Part shown: positions 49,785-60,813 of the stretch, piece after piece
Numbering within the stretch: position 1 is the stretch's first letter
Layout of the letters: each line of letters opens with the position of its first letter
Assembly (NCBI GenBank): GCA_002914845.1
Contig: JXTC01000068.1
Span: forward strand, 599,650-663,649
Direction: 5' to 3'
DNA length: 64,000 bases
From: Trema orientale
Taxonomy: Eukaryota; Streptophyta; Magnoliopsida; Rosales; Cannabaceae
Position numbers and translations under genes: made by a program
The notes under the pieces: model-generated
Told to the model about the DNA's origin: nothing
The model's input: the letters and a program-made list of their open reading frames with translations, nothing else
Databases searched by the model: none

Positions 49785-50860
49785 AAAACTCAAGTAAACT
49801 GTCATTCAAAAAAAAAAAAAAACCCAAGTAAACTTCTAAGATAATAAAGGAAGAAAAAGGACAATAAAGGAGATTTCACAAATAAAATTTGATATTAAGC
49901 TTACAATTAAAGAGTAATTATCAGAATAAAAAGTTTAAGCACCCAAAGTGCAATCTAATTTCATCAACATCTTGATAAACGCCCCAAAAGGGGAAATTTA
50001 AATCTCATGATAATTTTTTACAAGTATTTAAATGGTGATCAACGAGATCACTTAGGTTAACTCATACTAACTGTGTGACATAGTCATTTATTAGGTAAAG
50101 CCCAAATGAATAGGTGGCTGTTAGGTATTAAGTCACTTTGATCAATTGTGACCATAAAGCCACTTGGTAAGTGATTTGTTATAGTTGTTGAATAGAAAAA
50201 TCAAAATACTAAAAATAAGTTATTTGAAAAAAAAAAACTAGAAACTCCCCTAAATTCTCTTACAGTGAAACGAATATTTTTCTTACGTGATTAACTGCTA
50301 ATGCTTTCAAGGGGAAGATTTTTTTATTATCTTTTTTCATGCTAGTGCTGTTTAAATAATAGTAATAACAATAATACACATCCATTTCACTAGTTAAATT
50401 TTTCAGCAGTTTTACTTTTGACCGATAAACTTTTCACATAGTGATAAGGCTGTTTTATTAAAATAGCGGTTAATTGTTTAAATATGCGGTTAATTGCTAA
50501 ATTGAGAAAACCTCTTGTATTAAGGCTATATGGAGATTGAGGTCTAACCAAAACATCAGTTCAAACAATGTTTATCTAAGTGAAACTTTGTTATATAATT
50601 CATCATAATAATATTAATAATTACGATGAGAGAATCTCAAAGCACACTACAACAATTCAGTACTCTTCATTAATGACTGATAGCCATACAACTGGAATCA
50701 CAACTCCAGATAGGCTAATCAAGTCTTCAAAATGACAAATAAAGATAATGCTAAAACCCAACAATAGGCCTAGAGAAAGAAAACCATATTTGGTAGTTCT
50801 AAGAACATAACCCACTTCCGCAAACCGCTGAAACATTTTCCATAAGTGCACCATTGACTA
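49785..50860. repeat. Spacer repeat (copy B) and B3 downstream DNA
   Basis: 49785-50245 is the spacer also present at 32780-33200 and 39980-40410; 50250-50860 matches 33230-33856 downstream of the B3 pseudogene, and its last part matches 57260-57740 downstream of the third B3 gene. No gene. Confidence 0.8.
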
Positions 50861-53045
50861 TTAAACTGCATTATCTTTGAAAATTGAAACTTTCAGCACT
50901 GATGGTTTCTTATTAATCAGCTCGTAGATGCAAACATCGCCTGGGCCCAGAGCATTCTCATTCACAAATGTAGACAATCCTCCAGAGAAAAAAGATCCCG
51001 AGTCGCAATTTAAAAGCTTCACATGCCAATATTTCAGCCCTACTTGAAGCTTTACAATCTGAGTCTTTCGTTCCAGATGACCTTTGATGAAATTGTCTGG
51101 CAGACGCTGCAGAAGAGAGAAGAAAGTTGTTAAAACTACCATAGTAATCACCTCAATGTATAAATGTACTTTTTTATAATTTGACAAGGCAATTAACCAA
51201 TGCACATAAAGATGCTGGTTTCTCTTCATCAAAATAAACCATATAAACAGGAGACTGTAAGGGAGATGCATTTATATATATATAAAAGAAGCATCCGAAT
51301 ATGTAAAACATTAAAACAATGTGATCTTGACCTACTTACCATACTATAACAAGCTCTATGATAACCCCTTACAATTCTTATGAAGAAGGGATTCGATGAA
51401 GAGAAGCTACTAGCTTTTTCAAAAGCTCTGCTGTTTTTGTAAGACTTATAGGTCCCTCGACTACCCTTGCTTTTCCTCAACTTGCCTGCAAACAAAAGTA
51501 CCATATGAGAATATGGTAAGTAGTATCCGATTTTAGCATGTTTCAGATCTCTGATATTTAGACTTCCTTAAGATTTGGTTTTATTATGAGAATCTTGAGA
51601 TTTTATCCCAACAATATGGCCCAGTGGAAGCATACCAGTAGCACAGGTTTTCATTCTTTTGTGTGTTGGAGAATTTGGTTGCAGAATTGAAGCATCCTCT
51701 TCAGTTTCTTTGTTCCTGGGCAACGTGGGATTCCCATCAGATTGGGCAGGAATAGAAGGATAATCAACCCGACAATTTGCAAGGCAAAATATTGAAACAC
51801 CGAAGTGTGAATTCCCTTCATATCTAAAATAAAGCAAGTGTCCATAATCCAAGCGATAATGCTTCACAAATTTCGGCCAGCCTTGGTGTAGGTACACCTT
51901 GCCATCACTTTTAAGCAAACCAATTTCCCACTGCTTACCATAGGGAAGCTTAAGAAATACTGTATTGGAGATAGCTTCCCCATGTCGCCTCACAAACTTC
52001 TTGGGAAGTTCCTGCATGAATCACAACTAGTATTCTTAGAACACACAACTTAGAGACATTCACTCAAAAGTAAGAAAGGAAGAAAACATGCCCACAAGGA
52101 AGTTTGCACATAAAACTACAAAAACTCCATACAGAACTGTTTAAATTCTTCTCACTAAACCTACCAAAAAGAAAACATGCCAGATGTTTCTGTCCTCAAT
52201 GTTCCAATAAAAGATGTTTTAATGGATTAATATCTGACTTTTCAGCTGTTCTTGAAATGGAACAGTGAGCAGAACTTCAAATATCTAATATATCTGGTCA
52301 CAGCAGTTAAAGAAAAATATTGCACAGAGCACAAATGAAGAAACTAATAACCTTTCACAATTTTAGCATCCCTTTATGCGAAAACCAGATTCGATAATCC
52401 AAAAACTTCAGAAAATAACAATCAAAGGATAACAAAAATATGTCTTAAAAGATTTTAGTTTATTGTATGCAATCTTGTCCTTGTTCGTGCTTATAGGGAC
52501 ATATGAATTTCAGGAGAAAAAGAGAACTCACTGCATTGTCTAGACATAGTCTGTTAATATCGGCATCGGATTCTTTTCCTGGGTAGTTGTTTCTCACTTC
52601 TTTACAACTAATATTCGAGATTAATAGACAAGGAAAGGCCGATATGGTCACGGTCTCCATGGGCACCAGCAGATCTCTCTTTATGGTTGATAGTCCACTG
52701 GTTCTTTTTGGACTTGAGAGTTATTTTATTTTTTTCTACTTGTTCTTTAATGCTTAAAAGACATTCTACTTAATCTGCAAAGTTATATAATTTGATGCAT
52801 AACAGTCATTTTTCATATGATTCATTATTCAATCCTTATGCAAGTCAGTTTGTTCAATGCATTCTTTTGCAATGACAGACAAAACAAATATATCTCAAAG
52901 CATAGATCCAGGGATAAAGAAATATATATCTGAAAACTTTGAGAGCAAAACAACTAGAAATGAATTACAGATCTATGAAAGAGATGCTTACCAACTGCTC
53001 TGAATCATCCGTCAAGAAAATCTTGAAGAACTCAGGAATAGTCAT
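50861..53045 (-). CDS. B3-domain protein, REM-like, two B3 domains, 273 aa (copy B)
   Basis: B3 domains are plant-specific DNA-binding folds; REM proteins are presumed nuclear transcription factors. Exons 52992-53045, 51636-52011, 51340-51485 and 50861-51106 total 822 nt with consistent phases. B3 domain 1 spans residues about 5-105 (IPEFFKIFL, then LPKKFVRRHGE, WEIGLLKSDGKVYLHQGWPK, FRYEGNSHFGVSIF). A Ser-rich basic linker follows, then B3 domain 2 at about 190-273 (LPDNFIKGHLERKTQIVKLQ, GPGDVCIYELI). I placed the exon 2 donor at GTATGC (51631-51635) because the frame otherwise stops and the joined ACT-GGC-AAG phase is perfect. It is 7-8 kb from a tandem sister, 57745-60813. It could also be described as a VRN1-like two-B3 protein. 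It appears intact. Confidence 0.85.
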
Positions 53046-54951
53046 AGTTCCAACTCCTCGTGGTAATGCTCTTTCTTGTTCGTTTTGTTAAAGGGAATCT
53101 GCAAAGTACAAGTGACAATGTGATAATACAGATTACAATGAGCTAAGGTTCAATTTTCTCCATCTTATAAATCATAAAGTGAACAGTGAGTGAATACAAA
53201 GGAACCATAACGTTTTAAGTGCAAACAATGCGTGTACAAAACTCAAGAGGAAACATAATTAACATGCATAGCCGCTAATTGCACCAAAAATCTTTATGAA
53301 GTCTAAACTTAATAACTGAAAATTCCAGGATCATCATGGAAGAGATGATTCAGACATATGTACTAAAATATATAATACGAGTGAGGCAACGTGAAAAAGA
53401 ATACTGGAAGGATCCATAAAGAGTCAAAGAGAAGACAAAATGGATGAGTTGGAACATAGTTAAAAACATTGCTTATAAAGCTAAACTGGGAACTTCAATG
53501 GCAATAACTGGGTTGGGGTCTGCTTGAAAGCTCGAATCTTTACCACTTTTTGGTGAGAGTGAGACTAGAACCTAGTTTACTATGTTTTTAGAATTCCAAC
53601 AATAATCCCATCACAAAGTTTCTTACCCTTTATTCAAAGATAACTAAAACACGTACTAACCAGGTAGCATTTTGACTTGCAGGATATTTGTAATCAAATG
53701 CACTCATAATTGGAAGCTTTTAATATGTTATAACAGATAACTATATGAGCATTTCCAAATCTAAAAGGAGGCCTCAAAAATAGATCAGAGGTTGACATGT
53801 GGAATGGAAATAATTGGTCACTAAGCTTAAGGACAAACAAAACTCAACTAAAAAAATATTCAAACTGCTGATCTAGTTCAAGACCCAAACTTTAGTGTAC
53901 AATTAAAGATTGAGAGAGACCACTCTATCAGAAAGAGAAGCAAGCAAAAGCAGTTTCAGAGAAGACATAAACACAAGAAGCTAATGAATTTTAAGATCTC
54001 TAAAGCATATGTCCACAAGAAAAAACAAATTAGACCATGCTCATCATTATTATTAAACAACATATGGGAAAAGCATAAAATGAAAAGAACCTTACATTTA
54101 TAGAAATGACAGAAAGAAACCCAGGTACAAAAAACAACAAACAAAAAGGAATAAAAGCCAGAAAAATTAACAAGCTTGTCTCTGTTGTGTTAAGTTGAAA
54201 CAAAGGCTAGAGAGTAGAGACTGAAACTTTGGTTGGTCTTTCAACTAATAAGAAAATCTAGTTCTCAAAAGGACTCCTTAATAACTCAACCCAGTCAAGG
54301 TTTAAAGCCGGTGAAAACAGAGGGTTAAAGCTAGAAAGCTCCTACGTTCAAACCAAAAGCGAAACCCTCTGTTGAAATTTTGAGTCAACCGACCAATCAT
54401 AGCAAAACCATACCCATTTCGGCAAACTCGTCACCCTGTCCTGAAATTTATGAAGGACCCAGAAATGGGTTCAAAAGACAGAAAGCATATCACAAGGTAC
54501 GATTCTCTGATATGGTGTACCAGCCTCATATGTCAGACACTGTTCCCGTTCCTTCTCCGGCTGGTCCCACCTCCATATCAATGGTATCCAAACCATCTTG
54601 ATGACTTTTTCTCGCCGGAGATCGATTCTCCGGTCGCCGGAGATCGATTCTCCGGTCGCCGGCGAACGAACTTGAAAAGGCACTTCGATATCGAATATCG
54701 ATTCTCTTCATATGAGGAAGAAGGCGTGAAAGAAAAGGCAATAATGGTGTCAGAAGAACCAAATAAGCGGATGAAACTATTTCATGGGCTTGGGCTTCTC
54801 TGTCTCTTAATGTTGGGCCTTAGGCCTCTTCTATGCTAATTACCGTAAGATATGTTCGTAATATTGATTTTTGGGAAAATTACACAATATACGGTGTTTC
54901 AGGAAAATTTTTGAAAAATACGGTAGTTTTGTATTTTTTAAGGTGCGACAC
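53046..54951. other. Upstream region of B3 gene copy B
   Basis: 53046-54180 shows nothing gene-like. 54180-54840 is clearly similar to 62090-62650 upstream of the third B3 gene (for example CTAGAGAGTAGAGACTGAAA, TTTGGTTGGTCTTTCAACTA). A minus-strand short frame opening MEVGPA at about 54571 is kept in both copies and could be an upstream ORF in the leader, but this is weak. Confidence 0.5.
54613..54656. repeat. Palindromic 22-bp tandem repeat upstream of B3 gene copy B
   Basis: Two perfect units (54613-54634, 54635-54656), each holding the near-palindrome CCGGAGATCGATTCTCCGG. The sister locus (about 62545-62570) has one slightly changed unit. Confidence 0.9.
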
Positions 54952-55199
54952 TGTTTTATTAGAAAAATACTGTTTACTAAAAAATATTTAGAAAAATATC
55001 ATTTTTTAAATAGTAACTAGTTTCTGCTAATTGGTTTCTGGAAACTGATAACTAGTAACTAAAGATATTTATAACTGGTATATAACTAGTAACCAATAAC
55101 CAGTAACTAGTTTCCAGAAACTGGTAATTAGTAATTATTTTAAAAATAGTATTTTTCTAAATATTTTTTAAAAAGTGATATTTTCCTAATAAAAACCGT
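54952..55199. mobile_element. Foldback MITE, ACTAGTTA family, copy 2
   Basis: The inverted outer arms (TTTTATTAGAAAAATA and complement) enclose repeated AACTAGTAAC-type words; related to 40662-40845. Confidence 0.65.
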
Positions 55200-55314
55200 A
55201 CGAAAATTAATAAAAATAATAATAAAGGTCTCTAAATATATATTTTGTTACTATATGACTTGTTAACTTTAGATACTGAACACCATGATTCAAAAGATAC
55301 GTTTATACTGAACA

Positions 55315-55756
55315 AAGTCGTTTTTTGATAAAAGTATATCCTATGAGAAATAGAGGTCATTTTCTTGCTAAAGACAGCATACTTTTTTAGACTGAAAAAG
55401 AAAAAAAAAGTCCCCCCCTGCTTTACAAAAATGAGCAAAGGTTAGAACGACAGTGAGAGATGTCATGGCGTTTACATGAACCACAGCATATTACATGTCG
55501 TTTCTGTTCTCAAACGACAATAAGCTTTAAATTGAGATCTTTTGAAAAATGTCATGACGTTTTAGAGAAACCACGGCAGATGACATGTCGTTTTTATTCA
55601 TAAACGACAAATAGATTTAAGATATAAAGCTAAATCTCGTTTCAAGGAGGCAGAGAGCATTTTTGATAAAACGACAGGCCGTTTATTTGACTCAATGCTC
55701 AAGACTCCAGGGTGAATTTCTGAACTACGAGTGACTTGTCGTTTTAATACTTTGAA
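55315..55756. promoter_or_regulatory. Cluster of AAACGACA/TGTCGTTT motifs upstream of B3 gene copy B
   Basis: About nine occurrences of ACGACA, TGTCGT or close variants in both orientations (for example near 55449, 55492, 55516, 55582, 55604, 55673, 55740), twice close to the palindrome ACATGTCGTTT. The same kind of cluster, partly alignable, lies at 62838-63760. It could be a regulatory array or a sub-repeated transposon relic. Confidence 0.4.
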
Positions 55757-56053
55757 CATAGATAAAATGCTAAAAAAATAAAATATAGTTTTTACTTAAT
55801 AACAACATTTTTTTTTTTGTACATCGTTTTAAATCCAACAGAAGCAAAGTAAAATATAAAGTTAACATTTCTTTCAAAAAAACATATAAAGTTAACACTG
55901 TAAGCAAATTCATGTCCAAACAAAGTTTTTTCTTTAGAGAAATTTCACAGGGATAAAATTGATCTCTGTTGTCTCTCAATCCTTGTCAAATTTACTAAAT
56001 AAGGATGTTTTAGGGATTCATACTGTAAATATGGATGATTCTAAAAAAAAGAA

Positions 56054-56408
56054 GGGATAACTGCAAAAAAATACCTTTATGTTTGGGTGTTATGCAATTT
56101 AAACCCTGAAGTTTAGAATCTGCAAAATAATACCCTGAGATTAAGAATTTCTGAAAATTAATACCCTGGACAGATTTTTTGACCAATTATAGGAACGAAA
56201 AAACAATAATATGCTCAATTAAAACTAGATTAATCCATATTATTCGTCTTAATTTTGAGGATATTATTGTATTTTATCAGTTAAAAATCAACACAGGGTA
56301 TTAATTTTCAGAAATTCGTATTCTCAGGGTATTATTTTGCAGAATCCAAACTTCAGGCTTTAAATTGCAGAACACTCAAACATGAGGATTTTTTTTTACA
56401 ATTATCCC
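56054..56408. mobile_element. 355-bp MITE with about 115-bp inverted ends
   Basis: The left arm from GGGATAACTGCAAAAAAATA and the right arm (complement starting GGGATAATTGTAAAAAAAAA) are inverted copies with shared blocks such as TTTCTGAAAATTAATACCCT. The flanks AAAAAAGAA and AAAAAAAAA are compatible with a 9-bp duplication but are low-complexity. Confidence 0.8.
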
Positions 56409-57386
56409 AAAAAAAAAAAAAAGAAAAAGGAAGATGATGCTGATGTTTTGGTTTTTTTTTTTTTTTTTACATGCTAGTTTTATTTTAGTTTCCTAATTGG
56501 GTCTGGTATATATTTTTTGTTATTCAATAATATTCACCTAGATTGATAAGAAAAACATATAAAACATGCTGATTAATAAACTTTATACTTGGAGAACAAT
56601 CAAATCATTTTGCCCAGAGACTTTGACCCAACAGAAGAAGTCCATAAAATATGTCGGTGGAGAATCCAAAATATTAAGATATGCATTAAAACAAATCCCA
56701 AATGTTTATGGCAGAAATTCGAAATTCTTTTTATCTTAATGGTAAAAACAATCTTAAAGCCATCAGCAGTCTTGTACATAATCATCACAGAAATGCCCAA
56801 AAGAGCAGATCATCAAATATATATACCCACAGTATACAATTTTTAACAATTACATGGTTTGCATAAAAGATATATATCATTATAATATTATCTTGTTAGA
56901 TAAAAAACAATTTTTGAGCAAATGGCACCCTATTTCTTTTCTTCGTTTTTTGTTTGTTAATTTTCATAGAGTATGAGACGACAAGTAATTTGTATAATAT
57001 TTTATTCTGATATGATATGATGATCAATAATATTCGATATATTACGATGATTAGTAATCTTTCAACTTCAAAGTAAGGAAAACTACTATGTACCGATCAG
57101 CATTTGATTGAAAATGAAAGTCACTGTGCTTATTTTCTTTTTTTTCTTTTTTTTTTTTGACAAAAAATTGACCTATTTGACTCATTTCGAGGAAAGTTGG
57201 AAATCAATCTGTACTAGAGATATTCTGACGTTGAATCGTGACGGGGGAATACATTTTCCAGCCTAATATTGAGAAACCCTTTTGTATGAAGGTCATAAGG
57301 TGATTAATGTCTTAACCAAAACTTTAGTTCAAAATAATGTTTATCGAAGTGAAACTTTGTTATATAACCTATAGTACCAGACAGTA

Positions 57387-57424
<38 letters not shown>

Positions 57425-57744
57425 GATAAGAAAATTTCAAAGGATCATTGATCTATAATTTAGTACTCTTTACTACTCCTGGGTAGCCATACAATTGGAA
57501 TCACAACTCCAGATAAAGCTAATCGAGTCTTCAAAATGACAAGTTAAGATAATGCTAAAACCCAGCAATAGACAGACCTAGAGAAAGAAATCATACTTGT
57601 TACTTCTAAGAACAAAACCCACTTCTGCAAACAGCTAGAAACCATGTTCAAATCAACTTCAGATTAAAAAAATAAATAAATAAAAAAAACTACAAACTTG
57701 AGGTGTTCAATTCTTATAATTGCAGAATTGACAACTAAACCATG
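56409..57744. other. Gene-free DNA and 3' flank of B3 gene copy C
   Basis: The frame at 56589-56846 matches nothing I know. A (TAA)n microsatellite occupies about 57386-57423. 57260-57744 is similar to the 3' flank of the other B3 copies. Confidence 0.55.
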
Positions 57745-60700
57745 TTACTTTTTGAACATCGAAACTTTCAGCACAACTTCATTCGACTTAATCAGCTCAT
57801 AGACGCAAAAATCGCCTGGACGCAGAAAATTTGCCGCAAGAAATTTAGACCATCCTCCAGAGAAAAAAAATCCTGATTCGCATCTTAAAAGCTTTACGTC
57901 CCAATGCTTTGCCCCAACTTGAAGCTTTATAATCTGTGTCTTCTTTTCTATATGACCATTGACGAATTTATCTGGCAGACGCTGAAGAAAGAGAAGAAAG
58001 TTGTTAAAACTATCACTAGTAATCAGCAAAGAAAGTAACCAAAGTACATACAGATGCTAGTTTCTCATTATCAAAATAAAACCATATAAGTAGGAGATAA
58101 TAAAGGAAAGGCAATATGCGTTTATATACATTTGAACCATCTGAACATGTAAAACAACGTGTGATCTTGACACACTTACCAAATTATAACAAGCACTAGG
58201 ATGATCCCTTACAACTTTTTTGAAGAAGGGATTTGATGAAGAGAAGCTGCTAGCTTCTGCAAAAGCTCTGCTATCTCTATAAGACTTATAGGTCCCGCGA
58301 ATCCCCTTCTTGCTTTTCCTTAATTTGCCTGCAAACAAAAGTAACATATGAGCACATTGCAAGTATGATCAGATTTTCTAAGCATATTTCAGATCTCGAT
58401 ATTTAGACTTGTTTCTTTCAGCTTTGCACTGACCACTACCACTGCTTCTCATTCTTTGGTGTGCTGGAGAAGTTGGTGGCAGAACTGAGTCATCCTCTTC
58501 AGTTTGTTCCCTGATGGGCACTCCGAGATTCCCATCAGAAGGGGCAGGGATAGAGAGATAATCAATCTCACAAGTCGATAGGCCACATATTGAAACACTG
58601 AAAAGGGACTTCCCTTCATATCTGAAAAATAGCAAGTGTCCATAATCCAGGCGATAATGCTTTGTGAACTTCGGCCAACCCTGTTGTAGGTACACCTTGC
58701 CATGGCTTTTGAGCAAACCAATTTCCCACTGTTGACCACAGGGAAGCTTAAGAAATACTACATTGCATAAAGCTTCCCCATGTAGCAACACAAACTTCTT
58801 GGGAAGATCCTGCATGAATCACAATTAGTATTCCTAGAATACGCAACTTAGAGACATTCTTTGAAATGTAAAAGGAGAAGAAATCATGTCTATATGAAAA
58901 AGAAATAGAGTTCACACACAAAATTAATAAAAACTCCATACAGGTTTGATTTCTTCCTGCTACCACTCAAGAAAAAAAAAAAAAAAAAAAAAAACAAAGG
59001 CCCCGTTTGTTTCGACCATTCCATTCCATTGGAATGGAAAATCCATTTGAATGAGTGTTTGTTTCAACAACTCTAAATTTTCCATTCAAATAGTCTTTTG
59101 GAATGAGTGTTTGTTTCAACAATTCAGTTTTTCCATTACATCAACTATTTGAATGGATTTTTGTGTCTTGGATGAGAATGGAGGGGGAGAGGTATTTTTG
59201 AATGGTCCATTCCAATACTCCCATTCTAATTATAATCCATTCCACTATTTTTTCCATTCAAATGTCTTCCATTCCAATTATAACCCATTCCACAATTTCT
59301 ATTCAAATACACCCATTCAAATGGGCGAACCAAACGGGGCCAAAGATGTTTCTCTCGTTATTGTTCCAAGAATAGATGTTTTAATAGATTAGTATCTAAC
59401 TTCATCTTGCAGCTATTGTTGAAATGGAAGGGTGAGGTGAAGTTCAAATACCTAATATACTCTGGTCACAACAGTGAATATATATATATATATGGTTGCC
59501 AATCCAGTAGGTATTTTTTTTTTTTTTTTTTTACCTATGTGTAGGTATTTCTTTTTTAGCAGTTAGATCATCATCTAATGGTGATCCAACAGCTATAATG
59601 AAGTGCATAAAAAGACGTGCATCATTAATATTTTTTTCTCTCTTATTTTTTAATATAAAAAAATGTGCATGATAAATTTTCATTGGCCAAAATGATACCT
59701 ATGCATAGGTAAAAAAAAAAAAAAATACTTACTGGATTGGTGCCCTATATATATATATGTACACATGTAAATCACACAGAGCACAAATGAAAAAAAGACA
59801 TTACTTTCACAGTTTTACCATCCATTGATGTGAAAGCCAGATTCAATCATCCGGAAAAGCTTCAGAACATAACAATCGAAGTATAAGAAATATATATCTC
59901 AAAATTTTAGTTTAATGTATGCAACTTGTCTTTGTTTGTGATTATATGGATGTATAATATTCAAGAAATGCTAAAAATTAGAGAATAAAAGCTATTCAAT
60001 TCGAGAACTGCATGGTGCTTCCCATTAACGTTATTTTAATTTTCCAGACAGCAGAGCTAAAGCCTAAAGAGTCACCTTTAACACGTGCATTAGTTTCAGG
60101 ATGGTGTACAAGGCCTAGGTACGGCTTTTTGTGGACTATTGGTCATTACAGTCATTATTATGATATGGTGACGTAGGTACAATTATGGGGAGAAAAGCAG
60201 CGACCCTTGAAGGAGAGGTAACGAAGTCTATTGAAACTGAGCAATTGGTGGAAATCAATGATTTGAGATCTTCATCTTTGCAGGGTATTCTTAGTGTATC
60301 TGATGGAAGATCATAAAAATATTGTGTGCAGTATCTAGACATATGTAATGAGTTGGTATTGCATTCTTTTCCTGGTTAGTTGTTCCTTACAAGTTACATC
60401 TAGTATTTAGATTAAGAAACAAGGAAACGCTGATATGGGCACTGTCCACTGTGCACCAGAAGATCACTTTTTATGGTTTATAAATCCACTTGTTCATCTT
60501 TGGACCTTCGGGTTCAAAATTTTTTCTACTTTTTCTTTAATGCTTAAAGGAAATACTAATGAAGCTGTGGAGTTTTATGATTTGATGCATGACATTCATT
60601 TTTCACATGATTCAATACTCCATCCATATGGAATTCAAAATTTTTTTCAATGGCCTCTTTTGCAGTGACAAATAAACAAAGATAAAAAATATATATCTCA

Positions 60701-60813
60701 AAATTTAAAGAGCAAAAACCAGGAATGAAATACAGATCTATGAAAGAGATGCTTACCAACTGCATCTTCGAATCCTCCATCAAGATAATCTTGAAGAACT
60801 CAAACATGGTCAT
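57745..60813 (-). CDS. B3-domain protein, REM-like, two B3 domains, 270 aa (copy C)
   Basis: Exons 60757-60813, 58440-58809, 58180-58328 and 57745-57981 total 813 nt with consistent phases. It has the same architecture as the gene at 50861-53045: domain 1 with LPKKFVLLHGEALCNVVFLK, WEIGLLKSHGKVYLQQGWPK and FRYEGKSLFSVSI; a Ser/Pro linker; domain 2 with LPDKFVNGHIEKKTQIIKLQ and RPGDFCVYELI. Two donors 6 bases apart at the end of exon 2 (GTAGTG and GTCAGT) are both in frame, so two residues may vary. Intron 1 (1.95 kb) has gained two MITEs relative to the sister gene. It is more diverged from copy B than the pseudogene copy A is, so this duplication looks older. It appears intact. Confidence 0.85.
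58999..59341. mobile_element. 343-bp MITE in intron 1 of B3 gene copy C
   Basis: Ends GGCCCCGTTTGTTTCG and inverted GGCCCCGTTTGGTTCG. The interior is built of CCATTCCATT/TTCAAATGG words in both orientations. AAA flanks both sides but is uninformative because of the adjacent A-run. The corresponding place in copy B (near 52180) has no insert. Confidence 0.85.
59494..59745. mobile_element. About 250-bp MITE inserted in a TA repeat, intron 1 of B3 gene copy C
   Basis: Inverted ends TGCCAATCCAGTAGGTATTT and ACCAATCCAGTAAGTATTTT, each followed by a T-run and an ACCTATGNNTAGGTAT palindrome. TATATATATAT lies on both sides. Absent from copy B. Confidence 0.75.

Noticed and set aside
54380..54839. 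Overlapping frames (73 and 129 aa) upstream of B3 gene copy B
   Set aside because: They lie in the duplicated upstream region; the equivalent at 62387-62647 is not conserved as protein. More likely leader/promoter DNA.
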